From Lasioglossum baleicum (Eukaryota; Arthropoda; Insecta; Hymenoptera; Halictidae): 64,000 bases of DNA. The notes below the pieces were generated by a model that was given only the letters and a program-made list of their open reading frames with translations, made no database searches and was not told the origin of the DNA. The stretch is taken from NCBI RefSeq assembly GCF_051020765.1, contig NC_134934.1, positions 1 through 64,000 of the forward strand. The letters run 5' to 3'. Positions 10,401 to 23,086 of the stretch are shown here, one piece after another (position 1 is the stretch's first letter; each line of letters opens with the position of its first letter). Position numbers and translations under genes: made by a program.

Positions 10401-12627
10401 TTCGAGCTTATGTCAGATTCGACGATTCTTCGTTTCAGAAGTGTATTTCTGTGCGGAATCGCTGTTTCGCGTGCTAGATCAGTGCATTTGCATACAAATA
10501 TGCGAAATTGGCACGGAAACTCCGACCCGGCAAGCACGATCCCGATTTATTCGAGCTTATATCAGATTCGACGATTCTTCGTTTCAGAAGTGTATTTCTG
10601 TGCGGAATCGCTGTTTCGCGTGCTAGATCAGTGCATTTGCATGCAAATATGCGAAATTGGCACAGAAACTCCGACCCGGCAAGCACGATCACGATTTATT
10701 CGAGCTTATGTCAGATTCGACGATTCTTCGTTTCAGAAGTGTATTTCTGTGCGGAATCGCTGTTTCGCGTGCCAGATCAGTGCATTTGAATGCAAATATG
10801 CGAAATTGGCACAGAAACTCCGACCCGGCAAGCACGATCACGATTTATTCGAGCTTATGTCAGATTCGAAGATTCTTCGCTTCCGAAGTGTATTTCTGTG
10901 CGGAATCGCTGTTTCGCGCGCTAGATCAGTGCATTTGCATGCAAGTATGAGAAATTGGAATAGAAACTCCGACCCGACAAGCACGATCACGATTTATTCG
11001 AGCTTATGTCAGATTCGACGATTCTTCGCTTCAGCAGTGTATTTCTGTGCGGAATCGCTGTTTCGCGTGCCAGATCAGTGCATTTGCATACAAGTATGCG
11101 AAATTGGAATAGAAACTCCGGCCCGGCAAGCACGATCACGATTTCTTCGAGCTTATGTCAGATTCGACGATTATTCGTTTCACAAATGAATTTCTGTGCG
11201 GAATCGCTGTTTCGCGTGCTAGATCAGTGCATTTGCATACAAGTATGCGAAATTGGAATAGAAACTCCGGCCTGGCAAGCACGATCACAAATTATTCGAG
11301 CTTATGTCAGATTCGACGATTCTTCGTTTCAGAAGTGTATTTCTGTGCGGAATCGCTGTTTCGCGCGCTAGGTGAGTGCATTTGCATGCAAGTATGTGAA
11401 ATTGGAATGGAAACTCCGACCCGGCAAGCACGATCACGATTTATTCGAGCTTATGTCAGATTCGACGATTCTTCGTTTCAGAAGTGTATTTCTGTGCGGA
11501 ATCGCTGTTTCGCGCGCTAGATCAGTGCATTTGCATGCAAATATGCGAAATTGGCACAGTAACTCCGACCCGGCTAGCACGATCACGATTTATTCGAGCT
11601 TATGTCAGATTCGAAGATTCTTCGCTTCCGAAGTGTATTTCTGTGCGGAATCGCTGTTTCGCGCGCTAGATCAGTGCATTTGCATGCAAGTATGAGAAAT
11701 TGGAATAGAAACTCCGACCCGACAAGCACGATCACGATTTATACGAGCTTATGTCAGATTCGACGATTCTTCGCTTCAGCAGTGTATTTCTGTGCGGAAT
11801 CGCTGTTTCGCGTGCCAGATCAGTGCATTTGCATACAAGTATGCGAAATTGGAATAGAAACTCCGGCCCGGCAAGCACGATCACGATTTCTTCGAGCTTA
11901 TGTCAGATTCGACGATTATTCGTTTCACAAATGAATTTCTGTGCGGAATCGCTGTTTCGCGTGCTAGATCAGTGCATTTGCATACAAGTATGCGAAATTG
12001 GAATAGAAACTCCGGCCTGGCAAGCACGATCACAAATTATTCGAGCTTATGTCAGATTCGACGATTCATCGTTTCAGAAGTGTATTTCTGTGCGGAATCG
12101 CTGTTTCGCGTGCTAGATCAGTGCATTTGAATGCAAATATGCGAAATTGGCACAGAAACTCCGACCCGGCAAGCACGATCACGATTTATTCGAGCTTATG
12201 TGAGATTCGACGATTCATCGTTTCAGAAGTGTATTTCTGTGCGGAATCGCTGTTTCGCGCGCTATGTGAGTGCATTTGCATGCAAGTATGTGAAATTGGA
12301 ATAGAAACTCCGACCCGGCAAGCACGATCACGATTTATTCGAGCTTATGTCAGATTCGACGATTATTCGTTTCACAAATGAATTTCTGTGCGGAATCGCT
12401 GTTTCGCGTGCTAGATCAGTGCATTTGCATACAAGTATGCGAAATTGGAATAGAAACTCCGGCCCGGCAAGCACGATCACGATTTCTTCGAGCTTATGTC
12501 AGATTCGACGATTATTCGTTTCACAAATGAATTTCTGTGCGGAATCGCTGTTTCGCGTGCTAGATCAGTGCATTTGCATACAAGTATGCGAAATTGGAAT
12601 AGAAACTCCGGCCTGGCAAGCACGATC
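7447..12627 (+). repeat. Higher-order block A3, second long copy of A1 lacking one monomer
   Basis: It matches A1 from its first base at offset 7,446. After about 2,440 of A1 one 149-bp monomer is missing, and the match continues at offset 7,297 until about 5,330/12,627, where A1 has CACAAATTATTCG and this copy has CACGATTTATTCG. The third 147-bp monomer (8,596/8,597) sits at the same relative place as those at 1,150 and 6,065. Private substitutions include GACGACTCT near 8,787 and GAGCTGATG near 9,065. Confidence 0.88.
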
Positions 12628-14295
12628 ACGATTTATTCGAGCTTATGTCAGATTCGACGATTCTTCGTTTCAGAAGTGTATTTCTGTGCGGAATCGCTGT
12701 TTCGCGCGCTAGGTGAGTGCATTTGCATGCAAGCATGTGAAATTGGAATAGAAACTCCGACCCGGCAAGCACGATCACGATTTATTCGAGCTTATGTCAG
12801 ATTCGACGATTCTTCGTTTCAGAAGTGTATTTCTGTGCGGAATCGCTGTTTCGCGCGCTAGATCCTAGTGCATTTGCATGCAAATATGCGAAATTGGCAC
12901 AGTAACTCCGACCCGGCAAGCACGATCACGATTTATTCGAGCTTAAGTCAGATTCGACGATTCTTCGTTTCAGAAGTGTATTTCTGTGCGGAATCGCTGT
13001 TTCGCGCGCTAGGTCAGTGCATTTGCATGCAAGTATGCGAAATTGGCACAGAAACTCCGACCCGGCAAGCACGATCACGATTTATTCGAGCTTATGTGAG
13101 ATTCGACGATTCTTCGTTTCAGAAGTGTATTTCTGTGCGGAATAGCTGTTTCGCGTGCTAGATCAGTGCATTTGCATGCAAATATGCGAAATTGGCACAG
13201 GAACTCCGACCCGGCAAGCACGATCACGATTTATTCGAGCTTATGCGAGATTCGACGATTCTTCGTTTCAGAAGTGTATTTCTGTGCGGAATCGCTGTTT
13301 CGCGTGCCAGATCAGTGCATTTGAATGCAAATATGCGAAATTGGCACAGAAACTCCGACCCGGCAAGCACGATCACGATTTATTCGAGCTTATGTCAGAT
13401 TCGAAGATTCTTCGCTTCCGAAGTGTATTTCTGTGCGGAATCGCTGTTTCGCGCGCTAGATCAGTGCATTTGCATGCAAGTATGAGAAATTGGAATATAA
13501 ACTCCGACCCGACAAGCACGATCACGATTTATTCGAGCTTATGTCAGATTCGACGATTCTTCGCTTCAGCAGTGTATTTCTGTGCGGAATCGCTGTTTCG
13601 CGTGCCAGATCAGTGCATTTGCATACAAGTATGCGAAATTGGAATAGAAACTCCGGCCCGGCAAGCACGATCACGATTTCTTCGAGCTTATGTCAGATTC
13701 GACGATTATTCGTTTCACAAATGAATTTCTGTGCGGAATCGCTGTTTCGCGTGCTAGATCAGTGCATTTGCATACAAGTATGCGAAATTGGAATAGAAAC
13801 TCCGGCCTGGCAAGCACGATCACAAATTATTCGAGCTTATGTAAGATTCGACGATTCTTCGTTCCAGAAGTGTATTTCTGTGCGGAATCGCTGTTTCGCG
13901 TGCCAGATCAGTGCATTTGCATACAAGTATGCGAAATTGGAATAGAAACTCCGGCCCGGCAAGCACGATCACGATTTCTTCGAGCTTATGTCAGATTCGA
14001 CGATTATTCGTTTCACAAATGAATTTCTGTGCGGAATCGCTGTTTCGCGTGCTAGATCAGTGCATTTGCATACAAGTATGAGAAATTGGAATAGAAACTC
14101 CGACCCGACAAGCACGATCACGATTTATTCGAGCTTATGTCAGATTCGACGATTTTTCGCTTCAGCAGTGTATTTCTGTGCGGAATCGCTGTTTCACGTG
14201 CCAGATCAGTGCATTTGCATGCAAATATGAGAAATTGGAATAGAAACTCCGACCCGACAAACACGATCACGATTTATTCGAGCTTATGTCAGATT
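12628..14295 (+). repeat. Transitional satellite segment between the A blocks and the 26-mer repeat
   Basis: About eleven monomers. From 12,347 to about 13,000 the order matches 28,143 onward and 36,630 onward, except for a private 2-bp insertion. From about 13,200 to 13,820 it follows A1 at 3.37-3.99 kb. After that, extra N-type monomers (with CACAAATGAATTT) appear at about 14,000, just before the first full 26-mer unit. This looks like a patchwork of pieces from the neighbouring higher-order families rather than a family of its own. Confidence 0.7.
12865..12866. other. 2-bp insertion giving a single 151-bp monomer
   Basis: GCTAGATCCTAGTGC replaces the usual GCTAGATCAGTGC. The same context at about 28,660 and 37,150 lacks the extra CT, so this is a private change in an otherwise matching block. 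Confidence 0.9.
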
Positions 14296-17200
14296 CGAAG
14301 ATTCTTCGCTTCCGAAGTGTATTTCTGTGCGGAATCGCTGTTTCGCGCGCTAGATCAGTGCATTTGCATGCAAGTATGAGAAATTGGAATAGAAACTCCG
14401 ACCCGACAAGCACGATCACGATTTATTCGAGCTTATGTCAGATTCGACGATTCTTCGCTTCAGCAGTGTATTTCTGTGCGGAATCGCTGTTTCGCGTGCC
14501 AGATCAGTGCATTTGCATACAAGTATGCGAAATTGGAATAGAAACTCCGGCCCGGCAAGCACGATCACGATTTCTTCGAGCTTATGTCAGATTCGACGAT
14601 TATTCGTTTCACAAATGAATTTCTGTGCGGAATCGCTGTTTCGCGTGCTAGATCAGTGCATTTGCATACAAGTATGCGAAATTGGAATAGAAACTCCGGC
14701 CTGGCAAGCACGATCACAAATTATTCGAGCTTATGTCAGATTCGACGATTCTTCGTTTCAGAAGTGTATTTCTGTGCGGAATCGCTGTTTCGCGCGCTAG
14801 ATCAGTGCATTTGTATGCAAATATGCGAAATTGGAATAGAAACTCCGACCCGGCAAGCACGATCACGATTTATTCGAGCTTATGTCAGATTCGACGATTC
14901 TTCGTTTCAGAAGTGTATTTCTGTGCGGAATCGCTGTTTCGCGCGCTAGATCAGTGCATTTGTATGCAAATATGCGAAATTGGAATAGAAACTCCGACCC
15001 GGCAAGCACGATCACGATTTATTCGAGCTTATGTCAGATTCGACGATTCCTCGTTTCAGAAGTGTATTACTGTGCGGAATCGCTGTTTCGCGCGCTAGAT
15101 CAGTGCATTTGCATGCAAATATGCGAAATTGGCACAGAAACTCCGACCCGGCAAGCACGATCACGATTTATTCGAGCTTATGTGAGATTCGACGATTCTT
15201 CGTTTCAGAACTGTATTTCTGTGCGGAATCGCTGTTTCGCGTGCTAGATCAGTGTATTTGCATGCAAATGTGCGAAATTGGCACGGAAACTCCGACCCGG
15301 CAACCACGATCACGATTTATTCGAGCTTATGTCAGATTCGACGATTCTTCGTTTCAGAAGAGGATTTCTGTGCGGAATCGCTGTCTTGCGTGCTAGATCA
15401 GTGCATTTGCATGCAAGTATGAGAAATTGGCACAGAAACTTCGACCCGGCAAACACGATCACGATTTATTCGAGCTTATGTCAGATTCGACGATTCTTCG
15501 TTTCAGAAGTGTATTTCTGTGCGGAATCGCTGTTTCGCGTGCTAGATCAGTGCATTTGCATGCAATTATGAGAAATTGGAATAGAAACTCCGACCCGACA
15601 AACACGATCACGATGTATTCGAGCTTATGTCAGATTCGACGATTCTTCGCTTCAGCAGTGTATTTCTGTGCGGAATCGCTGTTTCGCGTGCCAGATCAGT
15701 GCATTTGAATGCAAATATGCGAAATTGGCACAGAAACTCCGACCCGGCAAGCACGATCACAATTTATTCGAGCTTATGTCAGATTCGACGATTCTTCGTT
15801 TTAGAAGTGTATTTCTGTGCGGAATCGCTGTTTCGCGTACTAGATCAGTGCATTTGCATACAAATATGCGAAATTGGCACGGAAACTCCGACCCGGCAAG
15901 CACGATCCCGATTTATTCGAGCTTATATCAGATTCGACGATTCTTCGTTTCAGAAGTGTATTTCTGTGCGGAATCGCTGTTTCGCGTGCTAGATCAGTGC
16001 ATTTGCATGCAAATATGCGAAATTGGCACAGAAACTCCGACCCGGCAAGCACGATCACGATTTATTCGAGCTTATGTCAGATTCGACGATTCTTCGTTTC
16101 AGAAGTGTATTTCTGTGCGGAATCGCTGTTTCGCGTGCCAGATCAGTGCATTTGATTGCAAATATGCGAAATTGGCACAGAAACTCCGACCCGGCAAGCA
16201 CGATCACGATTTATTCGAGCTTATGTCAGATTCGAAGATTCTTCGCTTCCGAAGTGTATTTCTGTGCGGAATCGCTGTTTCGCGCGCTAGATCAGTGCAT
16301 TTGCATGCAAGTATGAGAAATTGGAATAGAAACTCCGACCCGACAAGCACGATCACGATTTATTCGAGCTTATGTCAGATTCGACGATTCTTCGCATCAG
16401 CAGTGTATTTCTGTGCGGAATCGCTGTTTCGCGTGCCAGATCAGTGCATTTGCATACAAGTATGCGAAATTGGAATAGAAACTCCGGCCCGGCAAGCACG
16501 ATCACGATTTCTTCGAGCTTATGTCAGATTCGACGATTATTCGTTTCACAAATGAATTTCTGTGCGGAATCGCTGTTTCGCGTGCTAGATCAGTGCATTT
16601 GCATACAAGTATGCGAAATTGGAATAGAAACTCCGGCCTGGCAAGCACGATCACAAATTATTCGAGCTTATGTCAGATTCGACGATTCTTCGTTTCAGAA
16701 GTGTATTTCTGTGCGGAATCGCTGTTTCGCGTGCTAGATCAGTGCATTTGAATGCAAATATGCGAAATTGGCACAGAAACTCCGACCCGGCAAGCACGAT
16801 CACGATTTATTCGAGCTTATGTCAGATTCGACGATTCTTCGTTTCAGAAGTGTATTTCTGTGCGGAATCGCTGTTTCGCGCGCTAGGTGAGTGCATTTGC
16901 ATGCAAGTATGTGAAATTGGAATAGAAACTCCGACCCGGCAAGCACGATCACGATTTATTCGAGCTTATGTCAGATTCGACGATTCTTCGTTTCAGAAGT
17001 GTATTTCTGTGCGGAATCGCTGTTTCGCGCGCTAGATCAGTGCATTTGCATGCAAATATGCGAAATTGGCACAGTAACTCCGACCCGGCTAGCACGATCA
17101 CGATTTATTCGAGCTTATGTCAGATTCGAAGATTCTTCGCTTCCGAAGTGTATTTCTGTGCGGAATCGCTGTTTCGCGCGCTAGATCAGTGCATTTGCAT

Positions 17201-18169
17201 GCAAGTATGAGAAATTGGAATAGAAACTCCGACCCGACAAGCACGATCACGATTTATTCGAGCTTATGTCAGATTCGACGATTCTTCGCTTCAGCAGTGT
17301 ATTTCTGTGCGGAATCGCTGTTTCGCGTGCCAGATCAGTGCATTTGCATACAAGTATGCGAAATTGGAATAGAAACTCCGGCCCGGCAAGCACGATCACG
17401 ATTTCTTCGAGCTTATGTCAGATTCGACGATTATTCGTTTCACAAATGAATTTCTGTGCGGAATCGCTGTTTCGCGTGCTAGATCAGTGCATTTGCATAC
17501 AAGTATGCGAAATTGGAATAGAAACTCCGGCCTGGCAAGCACGATCACAAATTATTCGAGCTTATGTCAGATTCGACGATTCATCGTTTCAGAAGTGTAT
17601 TTCTGTGCGGAATCGCTGTTTCGCGTGCTAGATCAGTGCATTTGAATGCAAATATGCGAAATTGGCACAGAAACTCCGACCCGGCAAGCACGATCACGAT
17701 TTATTCGAGCTTATGTGAGATTCGACGATTCATCGTTTCAGAAGTGTATTTCTGTGCGGAATCGCTGTTTCGCGCGCTAGGTGAGTGCATTTGCATGCAA
17801 GTATGTGAAATTGGAATAGAAACTCCGACCCGGCAAGCACGATCACGATTTATTCGAGCTTATGTCAGATTCGACGATTATTCGTTTCACAAATGAATTT
17901 CTGTGCGGAATCGCTGTTTCGCGTGCTAGATCAGTGCATTTGCATGCAAATATGCGAAATTGGCACAGAAACTCCGACCCGGCAAGCACGATCACGATTT
18001 ATTCGAGCTTATGTCAGATTCGACGATTCTTCGTTTCAGAAGTGTATTTCTGTGCGGAATCGCTGTTTCGCGTGCCAGATCAGTGCATTTGATTGCAAAT
18101 ATGCGAAATTGGCACAGAAACTCCGACCCGGCAAGCACGATCACGATTTATTCGAGCTTATGTCAGATT
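14296..18169 (+). repeat. 26-monomer higher-order repeat, copy C1 (3,874 bp)
   Basis: Sequence from 14,296 recurs at 18,170 (offset 3,874 = 26 x 149). K-type monomers fall at about 14,296, 16,233, 17,127 and 18,170, spacings of 13, 6 and 7 monomers, so the 26-mer is built as 13 + 13. The halves are related: the stretch near 16.03-16.7 kb resembles 17.96-18.6 kb at offset 1,937 (13 monomers). Markers include ATTTGATTGCAAAT at about 16,150 and 18,088, and CGCATCAGCAG at about 16,390. Confidence 0.9.
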
Positions 18170-21100
18170 CGAAGATTCTTCGCTTCCGAAGTGTATTTCT
18201 GTGCGGAATCGCTGTTTCGCGCGCTAGATCAGTGCATTTGCATGCAAGTATGAGAAATTGGAATAGAAACTCCGACCCGACAAGCACGATCACGATTTAT
18301 TCGAGCTTATGTCAGATTCGACGATTCTTCGCTTCAGCAGTGTATTTCTGTGCGGAATCGCTGTTTCGCGTGCCAGATCAGTGCATTTGCATACAAGTAT
18401 GCGAAATTGGAATAGAAACTCCGGCCCGGCAAGCACGATCACGATTTCTTCGAGCTTATGTCAGATTCGACGATTATTCGTTTCACAAATGAATTTCTGT
18501 GCGGAATCGCTGTTTCGCGTGCTAGATCAGTGCATTTGCATACAAGTATGCGAAATTGGAATAGAAACTCCGGCCTGGCAAGCACGATCACAAATTATTC
18601 GAGCTTATGTCAGATTCGACGATTCTTCGTTTCAGAAGTGTATTTCTGTGCGGAATCGCTGTTTCGCGCGCTAGATCAGTGCATTTGTATGCAAATATGC
18701 GAAATTGGAATAGAAACTCCGACCCGGCAAGCACGATCACGATTTATTCGAGCTTATGTCAGATTCGACGATTCTTCGTTTCAGAAGTGTATTTCTGTGC
18801 GGAATCGCTGTTTCGCGCGCTAGATCAGTGCATTTGTATGCAAATATGCGAAATTGGAATAGAAACTCCGACCCGGCAAGCACGATCACGATTTATTCGA
18901 GCTTATGTCAGATTCGACGATTCCTCGTTTCAGAAGTGTATTACTGTGCGGAATCGCTGTTTCGCGCGCTAGATCAGTGCATTTGCATGCAAATATGCGA
19001 AATTGGCACAGAAACTCCGACCCGGCAAGCACGATCACGATTTATTCGAGCTTATGTGAGATTCGACGATTCTTCGTTTCAGAACTGTATTTCTGTGCGG
19101 AATCGCTGTTTCGCGTGCTAGATCAGTGTATTTGCATGCAAATGTGCGAAATTGGCACGGAAACTCCGACCCGGCAACCACGATCACGATTTATTCGAGC
19201 TTATGTCAGATTCGACGATTCTTCGTTTCAGAAGAGGATTTCTGTGCGGAATCGCTGTCTTGCGTGCTAGATCAGTGCATTTGCATGCAAGTATGAGAAA
19301 TTGGCACAGAAACTTCGACCCGGCAAACACGATCACGATTTATTCGAGCTTATGTCAGATTCGACGATTCTTCGTTTCAGAAGTGTATTTCTGTGCGGAA
19401 TCGCTGTTTCGCGTGCTAGATCAGTGCATTTGCATGCAATTATGAGAAATTGGAATAGAAACTCCGACCCGACAAACACGATCACGATGTATTCGAGCTT
19501 ATGTCAGATTCGACGATTCTTCGCTTCAGCAGTGTATTTCTGTGCGGAATCGCTGTTTCGCGTGCCAGATCAGTGCATTTGAATGCAAATATGCGAAATT
19601 GGCACAGAAACTCCGACCCGGCAAGCACGATCACAATTTATTCGAGCTTATGTCAGATTCGACGATTCTTCGTTTCAGAAGTGTATTTCTGTGCGGAATC
19701 GCTGTTTCGCGTGCTAGATCAGTGTATTTGCATGCAAATGTGCGAAATTGGCACGGAAACTCCGACCCGGCAACCACGATCACGATTTATTCGAGCTTAT
19801 GTCAGATTCGACGATTCTTCGTTTCAGAAGAGGATTTCTGTGCGGAATCGCTGTCTTGCGTGCTAGATCAGTGCATTTGCATGCAAGTATGAGAAATTGG
19901 CACAGAAACTTCGACCCGGCAAACACGATCACGATTTATTCGAGCTTATGTCAGATTCGACGATTCTTCGTTTCAGAAGTGTATTTCTGTGCGGAATCGC
20001 TGTTTCGCGTGCTAGATCAGTGCATTTGCATGCAATTATGAGAAATTGGAATAGAAACTCCGACCCGACAAACACGATCACGATGTATTCGAGCTTATGT
20101 CAGATTCGACGATTCTTCGCTTCAGCAGTGTATTTCTGTGCGGAATCGCTGTTTCGCGTGCCAGATCAGTGCATTTGAATGCAAATATGCGAAATTGGCA
20201 CAGAAACTCCGACCCGGCAAGCACGATCACAATTTATTCGAGCTTATGTCAGATTCGACGATTCTTCGTTTTAGAAGTGTATTTCTGTGCGGAATCGCTG
20301 TTTCGCGTACTAGATCAGTGCATTTGCATACAAATATGCGAAATTGGCACGGAAACTCCGACCCGGCAAGCACGATCCCGATTTATTCGAGCTTATATCA
20401 GATTCGACGATTCTTCGTTTCAGAAGTGTATTTCTGTGCGGAATCGCTGTTTCGCGTGCTAGATCAGTGCATTTGCATGCAAATATGCGAAATTGGCACA
20501 GAAACTCCGACCCGGCAAGCACGATCACGATTTATTCGAGCTTATGTCAGATTCGACGATTCTTCGTTTCAGAAGTGTATTTCTGTGCGGAATCGCTGTT
20601 TCGCGTGCCAGATCAGTGCATTTGATTGCAAATATGCGAAATTGGCACAGAAACTCCGACCCGGCAAGCACGATCACGATTTATTCGAGCTTATGTCAGA
20701 TTCGAAGATTCTTCGCTTCCGAAGTGTATTTCTGTGCGGAATCGCTGTTTCGCGCGCTAGATCAGTGCATTTGCATGCAAGTATGAGAAATTGGAATAGA
20801 AACTCCGACCCGACAAGCACGATCACGATTTATTCGAGCTTATGTCAGATTCGACGATTCTTCGCATCAGCAGTGTATTTCTGTGCGGAATCGCTGTTTC
20901 GCGTGCCAGATCAGTGCATTTGCATACAAGTATGCGAAATTGGAATAGAAACTCCGGCCCGGCAAGCACGATCACGATTTCTTCGAGCTTATGTCAGATT
21001 CGACGATTATTCGTTTCACAAATGAATTTCTGTGCGGAATCGCTGTTTCGCGTGCTAGATCAGTGCATTTGCATACAAGTATGCGAAATTGGAATAGAAA

Positions 21101-22639
21101 CTCCGGCCTGGCAAGCACGATCACAAATTATTCGAGCTTATGTCAGATTCGACGATTCTTCGTTTCAGAAGTGTATTTCTGTGCGGAATCGCTGTTTCGC
21201 GTGCTAGATCAGTGCATTTGAATGCAAATATGCGAAATTGGCACAGAAACTCCGACCCGGCAAGCACGATCACGATTTATTCGAGCTTATGTCAGATTCG
21301 ACGATTCTTCGTTTCAGAAGTGTATTTCTGTGCGGAATCGCTGTTTCGCGCGCTAGGTGAGTGCATTTGCATGCAAGTATGTGAAATTGGAATAGAAACT
21401 CCGACCCGGCAAGCACGATCACGATTTATTCGAGCTTATGTCAGATTCGACGATTCTTCGTTTCAGAAGTGTATTTCTGTGCGGAATCGCTGTTTCGCGC
21501 GCTAGATCAGTGCATTTGCATGCAAATATGCGAAATTGGCACAGTAACTCCGACCCGGCTAGCACGATCACGATTTATTCGAGCTTATGTCAGATTCGAA
21601 GATTCTTCGCTTCCGAAGTGTATTTCTGTGCGGAATCGCTGTTTCGCGCGCTAGATCAGTGCATTTGCATGCAAGTATGAGAAATTGGAATAGAAACTCC
21701 GACCCGACAAGCACGATCACGATTTATTCGAGCTTATGTCAGATTCGACGATTCTTCGCTTCAGCAGTGTATTTCTGTGCGGAATCGCTGTTTCGCGTGC
21801 CAGATCAGTGCATTTGCATACAAGTATGCGAAATTGGAATAGAAACTCCGGCCCGGCAAGCACGATCACGATTTCTTCGAGCTTATGTCAGATTCGACGA
21901 TTATTCGTTTCACAAATGAATTTCTGTGCGGAATCGCTGTTTCGCGTGCTAGATCAGTGCATTTGCATACAAGTATGCGAAATTGGAATAGAAACTCCGG
22001 CCTGGCAAGCATGATCACAAATTATTCGAGCTTATGTCAGATTCGACGATTCATCGTTTCAGAAGTGTATTTCTGTGCGGAATCGCTGTTTCGCGTGCTA
22101 GATCAGTGCATTTGAATGCAAATATGCGAAATTGGCACAGAAACTCCGACCCGGCAAGCACGATCACGATTTATTCGAGCTTATGTGAGATTCGACGATT
22201 CATCGTTTCAGAAGTGTATTTCTGTGCGGAATCGCTGTTTCGCGCGCTAGGTGAGTGCATTTGCATGCAAGTATGTGAAATTGGAATAGAAACTCCGACC
22301 CGGCAAGCACGATCACGATTTATTCGAGCTTATGTCAGATTCGACGATTATTCGTTTCACAAATGAATTTCTGTGCGGAATCGCTGTTTCGCGTGCTAGA
22401 TCAGTGCATTTGCATGCAAATATGCGAAATTGGCACAGAAACTCCGACCCGGCAAGCACGATCACGATTTATTCGAGCTTATGTCAGATTCGACGATTCT
22501 TCGTTTCAGAAGTGTATTTCTGTGCGGAATCGCTGTTTCGCGTGCCAGATCAGTGCATTTGATTGCAAATATGCGAAATTGGCACAGAAACTCCGACCCG
22601 GCAAGCACGATCACGATTTATTCGAGCTTATGTCAGATT
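18170..22639 (+). repeat. 26-mer higher-order repeat, copy C2, enlarged to 30 monomers (4,470 bp)
   Basis: It matches C1 and C3 but is 596 bp longer. The extra length is a local tandem duplication of four monomers, 19,086-19,681 and 19,682-20,277. Before it the offset to C1 is 3,874; after it the offset is 4,470. A private substitution, GCATGATCAC, occurs near 22,011. CGTTTTAGAAG at about 20,270 is shared with C1 (about 15,800) but absent from C3, where the same place reads CGTTTCAGAAG. Confidence 0.9.
19086..20277 (+). repeat. Four-monomer tandem duplication inside C2 (2 x 596 bp)
   Basis: 19,086-19,675 matches 19,682-20,271 as far as I could compare. The left limit is set by the C/G difference at 19,085 (GAACTG against GAAGTG) and the right limit by the C/T difference at 19,676/20,272. 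Both copies carry the rare AGAAGAGGATTTC and GTATTTGCATGCAAATGTG variants. C1 and C3 have one copy, so the duplication arose in this unit alone. Confidence 0.88.
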
Positions 22640-23086
22640 CGAAGATTCTTCGCTTCCGAAGTGTATTTCTGTGCGGAATCGCTGTTTCGCGCGCTAGATC
22701 AGTGCATTTGCATGCAAGTATGAGAAATTGGAATAGAAACTCCGACCCGACAAGCACGATCACGATTTATTCGAGCTTATGTCAGATTCGACGATTCTTC
22801 GCTTCAGCAGTGTATTTCTGTGCGGAATCGCTGTTTCGCGTGCCAGATCAGTGCATTTGCATACAAGTATGCGAAATTGGAATAGAAACTCCGGCCCGGC
22901 AAGCACGATCACGATTTCTTCGAGCTTATGTCAGATTCGACGATTATTCGTTTCACAAATGAATTTCTGTGCGGAATCGCTGTTTCGCGTGCTAGATCAG
23001 TGCATTTGCATACAAGTATGCGAAATTGGAATAGAAACTCCGGCCTGGCAAGCACGATCACAAATTATTCGAGCTTATGTCAGATT
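22640..23086 (+). repeat. K-S-N three-monomer cassette, 447 bp (exemplar)
   Basis: Three monomer types in fixed order. K has CGAAGATTC then CTTCCGAAG. S has CTTCAGCAGTG followed by GTGCCAGATC. N has GATTATTCGTTTC then ACAAATGAATTT. The trio recurs in this order at many places, including about 3.57, 4.32, 10.9, 11.6, 13.4, 14.3, 17.1, 18.2, 21.6, 25.5, 27.4, 29.2 and 37.7 kb. A variant with CAGATTGGACG in N occurs at about 31.6, 40.1 and 47.5 kb. The fixed order shows that the amplification unit has long been larger than one monomer. Confidence 0.8.
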
